A stretch of DNA of 64,000 bases, from assembly GCA_963754955.1 (NCBI GenBank), contig CAVWHY010000005.1:310001-374000 (forward strand). Direction: 5' to 3'. The notes under the pieces were generated by a model. It was not told the DNA's origin and made no database searches. It saw only the letters and a list, made by a program, of their open reading frames with translations. The translations under genes were made by a program, and so were the position numbers. Every line of letters begins with the position of its first letter. Positions within the stretch are counted from its first letter, which is position 1. This document shows positions 1 through 9,270 of this stretch, one piece after another. This DNA is from CAVQJU01 sp963754955 (GTDB taxonomy: Bacteria; Acidobacteriota; Vicinamibacteria; Vicinamibacterales; CAVVIG01).

Positions 1-2
1 GC

Positions 3-119
3 GTGGAAGAGACGCGCAAGCTCACCGGAGGCTCGCTTCAGACCTTCGACCAGTGGCTGGCGAAGAACAAGGACGCCGTGTCGGCGGCCATGAACCCGCC
101 GGCCCAGCCCAAGGCGTAA
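3..119 (+). CDS. C-terminal fragment of an unidentified protein
   Basis: Only the last 38 codons are in the window; the frame is open from the left edge and ends at TAA. The tail contains TGGSLQTFDQWLAKNKDAV followed by a Pro/Ala-rich end. A TGG or TGR motif followed by an aromatic residue and Trp is common at the end of NmrA-type NAD(P)-binding proteins, but this is a weak resemblance and not an identification. The next gene on the same strand begins about 60 bases downstream. Confidence 0.45.
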   Translation: MEETRKLTGGSLQTFDQWLAKNKDAVSAAMNPPAQPKA

Positions 120-177
120 GAACCAGCACAGTCAGAGCCATCCACATGCCGCCACTTCGACTGTCGCCCCGCGCGAG

Positions 178-1374
178 TTGGACTGGCGCATGTGGGTGCC
201 CTGCCTGGGCATGGCGCTCTGCTCCTGGCTGTCGTTCGTCGACCGCCAGGTCCTGACGATCCTCGCGCCCACGATCATCCGCGACACCGGCCTCACGCCG
301 CAGAACTTCACCGACGCGGCTTCGTTCTTTTTCCTCGCGTACACCCTCGGCAACCCGGTCTGGGGATCGATCCTCGACTTCGTCGGCCTGCGCGCCGGCA
401 TGCTGCTGGCGGTCGCCGTGTGGACGGGCGCGAGCGCTTCACACGCGCTGATGGGCAGCTTCGCCGGTTTCGCCGCCGCCGCGCGCCGTCCTGGGTCTCG
501 GCGAAGGCGCGACGTTCCCGGGTGGTCTGCGCACGGCGGTCGAGTCGCTGCCGGCGCACCTGCGCGCCCGCGCCATCGCGCTGTCGTTTTCCGGCGGCAC
601 CATCGGCGCGGTGATGATGCCGCTGCTGCTCGGGCCCCTCGCGATCGAGTACGGATGGCGCGTGGCGTTTCTGGCCACGGCGGCACTGGGCGCGACATGG
701 CTCGTGATCTGGGCCGCGATCGCGCGGCCGCCGTTCCTGCCCAAGGCGCCGCCCAAGACGACGCGGGTGCAGTGGCCGAATTTCCTGGAGCGCCGTGTCT
801 GGGCGCTGATGTTCAGTTACGCGCTGCCGGCGATCTCGCCGGGCCCGGTGCTGACGATTCTTGCGCTGTATCTCAACGGGCGGCTGAAGCTCACGCAGGC
901 GCGAAGTGAACCAGCTGGCGTGGATTCCGCCGCTCACCTGGGGCCTCGGCTACTTTTTCTGGGGCTGGGCGGCCGACCGCTACGCGCGAGGCCAACCGCC
1001 GCCCGGTCGGGATGTTCCTGCTCCTGACGGTCATCTCCCTGACGCTGGGCTTCACGACGGCCACGACGTCGGTTGCGCTGACCATGGCGCTCGTGTCGCT
1101 GTCGACGTTCATCGGCGGCGGGTTCCAGATGGTGGCCCTCAAGGTCGGGTCGTACGCCTTCCCGCGCGAGCGGGCGGCGATGATGACCGGCATCGCCTCG
1201 GGCTCGTGGTCGCTCGTCAACTTCCTGCTGCTGCGCGCCATCGGCCCGTGGACGGGCTGGATGAACGGCAACCAGTGGGAGGAGATCTTCTGGCTGATCG
1301 CCGTCCTTCCCGCCGTCGGCATTGCCGTGTGGTACGTCCTGAGCTACAACGACACGTCCCCCGCTCCTTCATAA
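178..1374 (+). pseudogene. MFS transporter, ACS/hexuronate-type, frame-broken
   Basis: This is a twelve-helix-type major facilitator transporter of about 400 residues, spread over three reading frames with breaks near 480, 900 and 1000. Visible pieces in order are the first helix with WLSFVDRQVLTILAP, a second block with LGEGATFPGG, a central block ending LNGRLKLTQA, and a C-terminal half with SGSWSLVNF. The N-terminal motif and the GEGATFP loop are typical of the anion:cation symporter group, which imports organic acids such as hexuronates and aromatic acids. The start is uncertain: TTG at 178 and ATG at 190 are in frame. Homology is continuous across every break, so the gene is probably intact in the organism. 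An acid uptake role would suit the aromatic genes that follow, but this is inference. Confidence 0.75.
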
Positions 1375-1622
1375 CGTCGCGCTAATAACACGTACGGGCC
1401 GCAGAGGCACCGAGAATCACAGTCGCGATGCAGCGCGCTATAGTCGCTGCGTTATCGCAAGCCAATCGTCTTTCCCAACTAATTCAAACCGTCGCGGCAG
1501 TCTGCCGGCGGCTTCGTGTCGTCGAGCCGCTTCCGCGAGCGTCGCGTGAGTCTGGAGGGACAGCATGACCGATCGAGAAGCGCAGTCAGGGATGGCGAAG
1601 AAGTCGTCATCGGCTGGATGGG

Positions 1623-2358
1623 ATGGATACCGTGACGGTGCGGCGGGACCTGCCATACCAGGACACGGCTGAAGGGGCGCTCGTGTTCGACCTCTACCAG
1701 CCGCTGAACGTCGAGCCCGGCACACAGCCGCCGGTGGTCGTCATCGTGATGGGATATCCCGACCCGACGGGTTTCTACCGGCACGTGGGCTGGGCGACGT
1801 CGTGGGCACGACTGCTCGCCGTGTCGGGCGTCGCGGCGGTTATCTACGCCACCCGTGAGCCGGGTGCCGACATTCACACCGTGCTGCGGCACCTGCGCGA
1901 CCATGCCGCGGACCTCGGAGTCGACGGCGAGCGTATCGGCATCCTCGCCTGCTCCGCCAACGTCGTCGCGGCGCTCTCGGCGTTGCTCGCCGGGTCGCCC
2001 GCCAGGTGTGCCGTGCTTCTCTACGGTTTCACGATGGATCTCGACGGGTCGTCCGGCAGTGGCGGCCGCGTCGCAGCAGTTCGGATTCGCCAACGCCTGC
2101 GCCGGTAAGTCGGTGGACGACCTGCGCGCCGGACGTTCCGCTGCTTCCTCGTCCGCGCCGGGCGCGAGCACTTCCCCGGGGTGAACGAGGCGCTCGACCG
2201 TTTCGCCGCCACGGCGATCGCCCGGAATCTGCCGATCACGCGTCGTGAACCACGCCACCGGCCCGCACGGCTTCGATCTCGAGGACGACAGCGACGCCTC
2301 GCGCGCCGTCATCAGGCAGGCGCTGTCGTTTCTGGGCCTTCATCTCGGAGTGCGCTAA
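1623..2358 (+). pseudogene. Alpha/beta hydrolase, dienelactone-hydrolase-like, frame-broken
   Basis: The first 140 codons read as an alpha/beta hydrolase: a beta strand PPVVVIVMGYPDPTGF, then GERIGILACSANVVAALS, where the nucleophile elbow would be expected. The elbow is normally G-x-S-x-G or G-x-C-x-G; here LACSAN is a variant, so catalytic competence is unclear. At least three frame shifts follow (about 2060, 2150 and 2240). The last frame encodes VVNHATGPHGFDLEDD, which carries the usual C-terminal catalytic His in HGF, and ends at TAA. ATG at 1623 was chosen because an in-frame stop lies just upstream. Substrate is unknown. Confidence 0.65.
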
Positions 2359-2380
2359 ACTGCGCTGCCAAGGAGCCGTC

Positions 2381-3023
2381 ATGTCACTGCTGCACAACCG
2401 CCGGTCGTTCGTGTCCGTCCTCGCGTCGCTCGCGGGCGTCGCTGCGCTCGATCAGGAATCGTCGGCACAGGCGCCGGCGCGAGCCGCCACGGGCCAGTGG
2501 GACCTCACCTGGTTCGACGCCATCGAAGGGCCGGCACAAGCAGATGTACGACTACGGCACGTGGGACCTGTCCGAGGACACGCGTCCGCTGCGGTTCGTC
2601 AAGAACTACCTCGACACCTACCGCGACGTATTCGGTCTGCAGTCGCCGGACGTGAACACGGCCGTCGGCGTGTCCCGGGCCATTGCGATCAACCTGTCCG
2701 ACGCCATGTGGCAGAAGTACAAGATCGGCGAGCGCTACAAGATCGTGGACCCGGCCACGAAACAGCCGTCGGTCCGCAACATCTTCCTCTCCGACGGCGA
2801 CACGAGCGTGAAGGCGATGCAGGCGCGCGGGACGGTGTTCTGGCAGTGCAACGTCGCGCTCGGCCTCGTCTCTCAGCAGCTCGCCCAGGCGGCCGGCACG
2901 CCGGCCGCGGACGTCCGCGCCGATCTGCTCGCGGGCCTGAACCCCGGCGTGCAACTCGTGCCCTCGCACGTGATGGCGATCGGCATCGCGCAGGAGCACG
3001 GGTTTACGTACATGAAGACTTAG
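2381..3023 (+). CDS. Tat-exported conserved hypothetical protein (possibly DsrE-like fold)
   Basis: The N-terminus MSLLHNRRSFVSVLASLAGVA has a twin-arginine signal with a hydrophobic stretch and an AQA cleavage region. One frame break lies near 2535; the remaining 160 residues run cleanly to TAG at 3021. The C-terminal part, with GTVFWQCNVALG and LVPSHVMAIGIAQEHGFTYMKT, resembles small secreted proteins seen beside molybdoenzymes and cupins and loosely recalls the DsrE/F fold. That assignment is weak. The length, about 213 residues, is normal for such proteins. A product name beyond secreted hypothetical cannot be supported. Confidence 0.6.
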
Positions 3024-3304
3024 CCACGGCAGGTTCACTGAGACGCTGTCACGCGCGATCCGGGACATCGGGTCCGCAAACACGAAGCTCGGCGTGGAAA
3101 AACGCGACGGCGGCGATATCGGTTAGTGCCATGGCGCTCGGGCCAGGTGTGGCCTCTCGCGGAGGTGGCCGCCGCCGCGTTTTACAGTTCTACGATGATC
3201 ACGCCGACTTCTATCGTTTGCCGACCCGACGCCCCGGCTCGCGCGGCGCGTGCGAACTTCAGCTGACGCTGGCAGGCCTCTGCCCGTACATCTGCCTTCT
3301 AAGT

Positions 3305-3675
3305 TCATCGAGCAACGATTGCCGTCTCGCGAGCGGTTTGCCAATCGTCTGATGAAAGGAATGTCAGGCCGACCTGCTCTCCGCGAGCCTTCCGTGACTT
3401 CATGTCGACGGCTCGCATTGGAATCGGATAGCGGCCCGCAACCGTAATCCAGTAGGACAGATGATCGACAATCGACCGCTCGAAGGTGTTGAGCTCAACT
3501 CCAACTCTGGTTGCCAACGCCAGAAGGTCGTGATCCCTGAGGCCCTGAATAGGTGCGAACCGATCAGGCCGTTCGACATCAGCGAGGTTCCGCCGCTGAC
3601 GAGCCAGATTTCCCTCAAGACGTCTTCGAGTGCGTATCCAGGCAACAACCCATACGAGTTGCAGTGGCTGTCCAT
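3305..3675 (-). CDS. Hypothetical protein, frame-broken
   Basis: Two overlapping minus-strand frames join near 3555 into a plausible protein of about 122 residues: an N-terminal part with LEDVLREIWLVSGGTS, then GLRDHDLLALATRVGVELN and WITVAGRYPIPMRAVDMK. The second segment has ordinary amphipathic character, which is why I think it is real. Third-position GC is lower than in the neighbours, so transfer or decay is possible. I do not recognise a family. The regions on either side (3024-3304 and 3676-3769) show no other gene or repeat. Confidence 0.35.
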
Positions 3676-3769
3676 CGAACCACTGCTCTCCAGTCTCTGG
3701 GCAGCCTTGCCATTGTGCGTCCGACGGCGAGCATTTCTCGCCGCAGAGCCGGCAGGCCGAAGCGCGGCG

Positions 3770-4940
3770 CTACGCGATCATCACCTTGCGCGGGAACTGG
3801 CTGTTGTCCTCGAGGAACGTCTTCTTGCTCGCCAGATCTGCCGTCTCGGGCTGGACGTAGCCATTCGCGTCCGTGGCGCGCGAGACGATCGTGTGCTCGC
3901 CGGGCGTGGCGCCCTTCCACGTGTAGGTGAACAGCTTCCACGAGAACTTGCCGTTCGGCGTAGTCGATCGGCGCGACCTGCCACGGGCCGTTGTCGATCT
4001 TGACTTCGACCGACCGCACCGGCGTGCCGTCATTCAGCACGAAGCCCGTGATGACGTGGTCGCTGCCGCGTCTTCGCCACGCGGGCGACGACGGACTTGA
4101 GGCGCATGTGGGTGACGGCGGTTTCGTTCCACACCGTCTCGCCGTCGATCTTCTCCTCGCGCATCGTCCGGTACCAGCGCGACTGGTACTTGCCCATGAA
4201 GGGATCGCGCTGAACGTGGATGCGCGACAGCCACTTGACGTTCGCGACGCCGTACCATCCCGGCATGATGAGGCGCAGCGGCGCGCCCTGATGCTTGGTC
4301 AGCGGCTCGCCGTTCATGGCGTAGGCCACCAGCGGATCGGAGCTGAGCGCCAGTTCGCGCGGCAGGCTCCGGCCGAACGACTGATCCAGCTTGATCTTCT
4401 GCTGCCGGAACTCGGTTTCTTCCTCGCCGTGGTCGGCGCCGAAGAAGACGACTTCGTGGCCGTCGTTCTTGAGACCGGCTTCCTTCAGCACCTTGCGCAG
4501 CGGCACGCCGGTCCACCGGCCGTTGCTGGCGAAACCCTGAATGCGACCGCGCCCGTTGCCGGAGCACTCGAAGCCGGCGACGACCTCCTCCTTGCCCATG
4601 CGCCTTCAGGTCGTCGATCGAAAGCGATTTCGGCCGATCGACCAGGCCCGAGACCTTCAGGCGGAACGCCGCGGCGTCGATCGTCGGGGTGGCCGTAGTG
4701 CTGCGTCGTGAAGAACTGGTCTTTCGGCGTAATGGCGCCGGCGATCGTCCTGATGTCCAGGACGCGGACGACCTCGCTCGGGTTCGTGGCGAAATTCGCC
4801 GGGTAGTCGGTAAACGGCACGAGCGTCTCGCCTTGTGCCAGCACCGGCATCGCCCAGTCGGGAAGGCCGAACAGCCCGAGTCCGGCGGCCGCGAGACCGC
4901 CCTTGAGCACGCGTCGACGGCTGGTTACGTTCTTCGCCAT
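3770..4940 (-). pseudogene. Sulfite-oxidase-type molybdopterin oxidoreductase, Tat-exported, frame-broken
   Basis: The N-terminus MAKNVTSRRRVLKGGLAAAG is a twin-arginine signal. The core reads GFECSGNGRG, where Cys matches the residue that binds the molybdenum cofactor in sulfite oxidases, followed by KHQGAPLRLIMPGWYGVANVKWL, the family's typical pterin-binding loop. The C-terminal Mo-co dimerisation domain continues through VRSVEVKIDNGPW and WKGATPGEHTIVSRATDANG. At least three shifts (near 4690, 4065 and 3970) split it. The family oxidises sulfite or related compounds in the periplasm with cytochrome c as acceptor. The downstream position after two cupins and a LigM-like gene suggests a shared transcript. 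The true substrate may not be sulfite. Confidence 0.8.
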
Positions 4941-4941
4941 A

Positions 4942-5286
4942 TCACGCTCCCTGTTTCGGTACGACCAACTGGAAGAGTTTGAGCGGGGCGCTGCCCCGCT
5001 GCGCGATGCTCGCCGATTCCGACGGCCCCAGATAGATCCCGTTGCCCTTCGCCACGTCGTGCGACTGCGCGTTCAGCGTGATGGTGGCTTCGCCTTCCAT
5101 CAGGTAGATCAGCTGATTGGTGCGCGCGTCGTTCGCGGCGTCGTACCGTTCGCCGGCCTGCAGCCACCGCAGCGTGCCGACGACGTTCTTCGCGCCGCAG
5201 AGAGCGTTGTTCAGGACTTCGACGTACTCGCCCGCGGGCGTCTTCGTGTGGGGCAGGGTGTTCGTGTCGATGTAAGTGTTCGCCAT
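4942..5286 (-). CDS. Cupin domain protein
   Basis: This 114-residue single-domain cupin begins at ATG 5286. It shows NNALCGAKNVVGTLRWLQAGERYDAA, then NQLIYLMEGEATITL, the usual glycine-rich second half of a cupin motif, and ends FQLVVPKQGA. The first cupin motif lacks the expected H-x-H, so metal binding is doubtful. It starts two bases after the stop of the upstream cupin, so the two are very likely translated from one message. Probable role: a small dioxygenase-like or regulatory barrel in the aromatic module; function not known. Confidence 0.75.
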   Translation of the reverse strand: MANTYIDTNTLPHTKTPAGEYVEVLNNALCGAKNVVGTLRWLQAGERYDAANDARTNQLIYLMEGEATITLNAQSHDVAKGNGIYLGPSESASIAQRGSAPLKLFQLVVPKQGA

Positions 5287-5288
5287 GG

Positions 5289-5702
5289 CTACGTTTGAAT
5301 CCAGGTGCCGCCGTCCACGCGATTCCACTTCAGATCCTCTTCGGTGCCCTCGAGGATGTGCGTCTTGAAGCGGTTCGGGGCCTGGAACTCGAAGTAAAAG
5401 AGCGGCGTTTTGGCGCGCAGCCGGTGCTTCTGCTCCGGCGGGATGAAGATCATCATGCCCGGGCCGACCGGCTGGATGCCTTCCGGCGTCTCCACCTGCG
5501 CGTCGCCCTCGATGATGAAGTAGAAGTGCTCGCACACCTCGTGATAGTGAAACGGCGACGCCGTGCCCTTGGTGTACGTCATGACGCCGGCGAGCATGTC
5601 GTCGATCTTCGCGATCTCTTTGTTCACGAAGAACGTCCGCACGCGGCCGCCGCTCGCACCCTCGAGCCGCGGCAGCTGATCCTGATGAAAGATATACGCC
5701 AC
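5289..5702 (-). CDS. Cupin domain protein
   Basis: A complete 137-residue cupin. Motif 1 is visible as SPFHYHEVCEHFYFIIEGDA (H-x-H and Glu metal ligands present) and motif 2 as GPGMMIFIPPEQKHRLRAK with the final His. A GTG start at 5702 is preceded by a strong Shine-Dalgarno, which is itself the end of the G-rich repeat array at 5703-5750. Small cupins of this kind include oxidative ring-cleavage enzymes and isomerases; placement between the LigM-like demethylase and a second cupin fits a role in phenolic acid catabolism. The exact reaction cannot be read from the sequence. Confidence 0.85.
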   Translation of the reverse strand: MAYIFHQDQLPRLEGASGGRVRTFFVNKEIAKIDDMLAGVMTYTKGTASPFHYHEVCEHFYFIIEGDAQVETPEGIQPVGPGMMIFIPPEQKHRLRAKTPLFYFEFQAPNRFKTHILEGTEEDLKWNRVDGGTWIQT

Positions 5703-5750
5703 TCTGCCTCCCCAGCCCCGCCCCGAGACCCAGCCCCTACCCCTAACCTC
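5703..5750 (-). repeat. G-rich heptamer-like array between ligM-like gene and cupin
   Basis: On the sense (minus) strand this 48-base gap is made of G runs of three or four separated by short TA, CT or TCTC spacers. It fills the whole gap between the stop at 5751 and the GTG at 5702 and ends as the ribosome binding site of the cupin. The stretch GAGACCCAGCCCCTA (plus strand) is nearly repeated at 25741-25755. Five or more G runs make a folded G-quadruplex possible in DNA or RNA. Confidence 0.7.
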
Positions 5751-7134
5751 TTATTTAGGACGATACCCAACCCGCGCGACGTCGGAAATCGGCACCGGCG
5801 CGACGGTCGCCCGGATTTCCACCTGCGTGTGCCGTTCGACCGTCGGCTTCGGCGATCCGCCGCCTTCCTCGCCCCAGACGACCGACACCTGCGTGCCCGG
5901 CTCGCTGTCTTCGACGTTCACCACGGCCAGCGAGACGATCGCTCGCTCATTGTATGTGTAGCCGGTGTATGTGGAGACACCGACCGTCTGGCCGCCCTTG
6001 AGCACCTTGTCGTACGGCAGCGTCGCGTAGTTGGCCAGCGGCAAATCGATGTATTTCGTGATCGCGCCGTCGTTGAACAACGACCCGAACACCTTTGCCA
6101 CGTCTTCGCCGTTCCAGACCAGCGTGACCTTCTTCCGCCGCGGGTTGGCGGCCATCTTCTCGAGCGCCGGCCGGCCGATGAACTCGTGGTCGAATTTGAC
6201 GAACGGCCCGTAGCCCAGGTCGTACGGCGTCAGGTAGTAGTCGCGAATGTCCTTCGAATAGAAGCTGCCGCCGAGCGACGCCATGGCCTCGTAGCTCTTG
6301 CTGCTCAGCCACTCGCGGTACGGCTGCATGTCCTTCCCCGTATAGACCGCCGGAAGCGGCGAGGGGATCCATCCCGATTCGAGGCAGCTCGTCGGGTAGG
6401 TTCGCGCGCCGACGCGGCGAATCCCGAATTCCTGGCCAGCCTGCACGATGGCGTCGCGGACCGCGTCGCCGTGTTCCCAGCGGCCGAATAGTCTCCCAGC
6501 CCGGCTGTCCCACCATGCCGTGACGCAGCGCGTGCACGTCGTGCCCGGCGATGGAGATGACGCTCATGTTGAAGAACTTGATGTCGGGCGCCGGCTTGCC
6601 GAGGACCTTCTCCATCACCTTCAGCGCATGCGGGCCCTGCACCTGGTAGCGGAAGAACCTGCGCGTGCCCTTGTTGACGAACGAGCGCTCGTCGCGCTCG
6701 GCGGTCGCCTTGTACTTGCCGCTTTCGATGTGGTATTGCACCCAGTTGAGCGACGAGGGCCGTCCGACGAGGCTCAGCTTGTTGGGCTCGAGGTAGAAGA
6801 GGATGGCGTCGCCGATGACGTAGCCGTCGTAGTTGCAGGCGACGAACTGCTTGGCCTGGTTCACCTTGAACGTGGCGAAACTGTTGACACCGAGATCCGA
6901 CAGCACCTTGAGCGCGTCCGGGCCCTCGATGTAGAGGTCCGTCATGTGATGCGACTGATCGAAGAGCGCGCACGTGGTTCGCCAGGATGCCTGCTCGTCT
7001 CGCCAGTTCGTAAATTCCGAAGGCACCACGGGGAACGCGTACGGACCGATCTGCGAATTCCGCAGCATGTCCACGGGGTTCCCGGCCTTCTGCAGTGCTG
7101 CCTCCAGGTTCTGTTCTGCCACGACTGCGCTCAT
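5751..7134 (-). CDS. ligM: Tetrahydrofolate-dependent aromatic O-demethylase, LigM-like (GcvT family)
   Basis: The reconstructed protein of about 460 residues matches the vanillate/3-O-methylgallate O-demethylase LigM almost end to end in my memory of that family: GNPVDMLRNSQIGPYAFPVV and FDQSHHMTDLYIEGPDALK near the N-terminus, FFRYQVQGPHALKVMEK and HALRHGMVGQPGWE in the middle, then CLESGWIPSPLPAVYTG and GYGPFVKFDHEFIGRPALEK. LigM transfers the methyl group of methoxylated aromatic acids to tetrahydrofolate. One frame break lies near 6492, inside the region corresponding to LEIWGPYE of LigM. ATG 7134 follows a GGGGAG motif. It heads a leftward operon with two cupins. Vanillate, 3-O-methylgallate or a methoxysalicylate are possible substrates. 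Confidence 0.88.
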
Positions 7135-7184
7135 GTGCTCCCCTGTAACGATGTAACGGATGTCATGATGGTCACGTGTCTTGA

Positions 7185-7213
7185 TGTATAACTGGTCGGT
7201 CTTGCTCGGGCAA
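7185..7213 (-). promoter_or_regulatory. Putative sigma-70 promoter for the ligM-like operon
   Basis: On the minus strand TTGCCC (7208-7213) and TATACA (7185-7190) are separated by 17 bases, about 50 bases upstream of ATG 7134. The region 7135-7226 is the divergent gap between the leftward and rightward halves of the aromatic module and is the natural site of its control. No operator could be assigned. Confidence 0.4.
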
Positions 7214-7226
7214 AGGTCCTTATTAT

Positions 7227-8085
7227 ATGCGGTTATGTCGATTCGATAATGGCCGGCTGGGCGTCGCCGAGGGCGACGGCCTCAGGGACGTGACCCGGGC
7301 GCTCGACGTCCTCCCGGCCTACCGGTATCCGCTGCCGACCAGCGACCCGCTGATCACCAACCTGCCCGCCGTGATCGAGCAGCATCCGCGCCCTGCTTCC
7401 GTCGGCGCCCGCCGTTCCCCTCGCGGGCGTGACGCTCCTGTCCCCGGTCGCCAATCCCGGCAAGGTCGTCGCCGCCCCCGTGAATTACCAGAAGCACCTG
7501 GACGAGGTCCGCGGAGACGAGGGCCTGCACCACCAGAACCCGATCAACACGATCCACAAGGCCGGCCTGTTCCTGAAGGCGACCAGCGCGCTGGCGGGCG
7601 CCGGCGAGGGGATCGCGCTGCGCAAACTCGACCGGCGCAACGATCACGAAATCGAGCTGGCGTTCGTCATCGGGAAGACGGCTCGCCATGTCACGAAGGA
7701 TCGCGCGCTCGATTACGTGGCGGGCTACGCCATCGGACTGGACATCACGATTCGCGGTCCCGAGGAGCGCAGCCTGCGGAAGTCGGCCGATACCTACGCC
7801 ATCCTCGGCCCCTGGCTGGTGACGCCGGACGAGGTGCCCGAGCCCAACGCGCTCGATCTGCGCTTGTCGGTCAACGGCCAGCCGCGCCAGGATTCCAACA
7901 CGCGGAACATGATTCTCGGCGTGCGGGAGCTGATCGAGCTGGCGTCGTCGTTCTTCACGCTCCATCCGGGCGATGTCTTCTTCACCGGCACACCGGAAGG
8001 CGTCAGCCCGATCGAGCCGGGCGATACAATCGTCGCGACGATCGAGCGGATTGGATCGATGACGGTGAAGGTTCGCGCGGCATAG
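7227..8085 (+). CDS. Fumarylacetoacetate hydrolase family protein
   Basis: An FAH-fold hydrolase of about 285 residues. After an N-terminal FAH segment (MRLCRFDNGRLGVAEGDG), a frame break near 7390 leads into VANPGKVVAAPVNYQKHL, then DHEIELAFVIGKTARHV with the acidic metal ligands, GYAIGLDITIRGPEERSLRK, and the closing FTGTPEGVSPIEPGD. The family hydrolyses C-C bonds of ring-cleavage products such as fumarylpyruvate and maleylpyruvate. Directly followed by gentisate dioxygenase, it is the best candidate for that step. No maleylpyruvate isomerase is seen in the window. A long hairpin element separates it from the next gene. Confidence 0.88.
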
Positions 8086-8105
8086 GTTGGGTCAGCGGCT
8101 GTGCA

Positions 8106-8170
8106 TCACGAAGGCACGAAGACACGAAACTGCTTAAAGAGAGATCTTGCGCGTTCTTCGTGTCTTCGTG
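8106..8170. repeat. 8-base tandem repeat forming a perfect 14-bp hairpin
   Basis: Left arm units of CACGAAGN (three copies) and right arm units of TCTTCGTG face each other. CACGAAGACACGAA at 8115-8128 is the exact reverse complement of TTCGTGTCTTCGTG at 8157-8170, with a 28-base loop. It lies between the FAH and gentisate dioxygenase genes. Relatives occur at 14159-14235 and near 30868-30893. Confidence 0.85.
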
Positions 8171-8219
8171 AATAACCGTCTCCGCGAGTGAGACGTCGCC
8201 GATGAAAGCAGGCTGAATC

Positions 8220-9270
8220 ATGGATTCAACGACCTTCTACACCAAACAGGAAGCCTCGGCGGAGCGCCGGGCGTTCTACGATCGCCTGAAAGCGCAGAAC
8301 GCGGCGCCGCTGTGGGAAGTGCTCGGCGATCTGGTCCGCACCGATCCCCGGACGGCGTGCGTCGCCACGCTCTGGCACTACGACGATGTGCGGCCGTTCA
8401 TGATGGAGGCCGGCTCGCTCATCACCGCCGAAGAAGCCGAACGGCGGGTGATCATCCTTGAAAACCCCGGGTTCAGCGGCGGCTCGCGGGTGACGCAGAG
8501 CCTCTACGCCGGGCTCCAGCTGATTCTGCCGGGCGAAATCGCGCACAGCCACCGTCACGCAACGTCCGCGCTCCGCTTCGTCCTCGAAGGCGAAGGCGCG
8601 TACACGGCGGTTGACGGCGAGCGTGTCACCATGAAGCCGGGCGATTTCATCCTGACGCCCTCGTGGACGTACCACGATCATGGAAACCCCGGCACGCGAT
8701 CCGGTGGTGTGGCTCGACGGCCTCGACATCCCGATCACGAACTTCTTCGATACGAGCTTCGCCGAGCGGTACCCCGACAAGTCGCAGCCTGTCGCGCGGC
8801 ACGAAGGCGACGCGCTGGCGCGCTACGGCTCGGGCATGCTGCCGCTCGAATACAAGGCGCCGCGTCCGTCGGCCCCGATGGTCGCGTATTCGTACGCGCG
8901 GAGCCGCGAGGCGCTCGATCACATGTCGAAAAGCGGACCGCTGGATCCGCGGCACGGCGTGAAGATGCAGTACACGAACCCCGCAACCGGCGGCTACCCG
9001 CTGCCGACCATCGGCGCGTTCCTGCAGCTGCTGCCGAAAGGCTTCGCCGGCCGGCCGTACCGCTCGACCGACGCGACGGTCTTCTGCGTCGCCGAGGGCA
9101 GCGGGTCGAGCACGATCGGCGATCGCACGTTCGCCTGGAGCAAGCGCGATATCTTCGTCGCGCCGTCCTGGCATCCTGTCGCGCATCAGGCGGCCGAGGA
9201 ATCGGTGCTGTTCAGCTTTTCCGATCGTCCCGCCCAGAAGGCGTTGGGGTTATGGCGCGAAGAGACCTAG
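8220..9270 (+). CDS. Gentisate 1,2-dioxygenase
   Basis: A bicupin ring-cleavage dioxygenase of about 350 residues that opens gentisate to maleylpyruvate in the cytoplasm. Cupin motif 1 is AHSHRHATSALRFVLEGEGA, giving the His-His iron ligands, followed by GDFILTPSWTYHDHGN with the third His. The second half carries LDGLDIPITNFFDTSFAE, a gentisate dioxygenase signature, and a second cupin ending DIFVAPSWHPVAHQA. A frame break lies near 8685; ATG 8220 is the obvious start. The 3' end overlaps the PQQ dehydrogenase start by 19 bases. Salicylate and 1-hydroxy-2-naphthoate dioxygenases are close relatives, so the substrate is not certain. Confidence 0.87.

Noticed and set aside
1375..1622. Possible small gene or RNA in the gap after the first MFS gene
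   Set aside because: Short frames here lack a credible start, motif or codon pattern, and no RNA-like fold was evident by eye.
7227..7228. Leaderless start for the FAH gene, since TATTAT abuts its ATG
   Set aside because: A -10 box must lie at least six or seven bases before the transcript start; directly adjacent to ATG it cannot serve that start.
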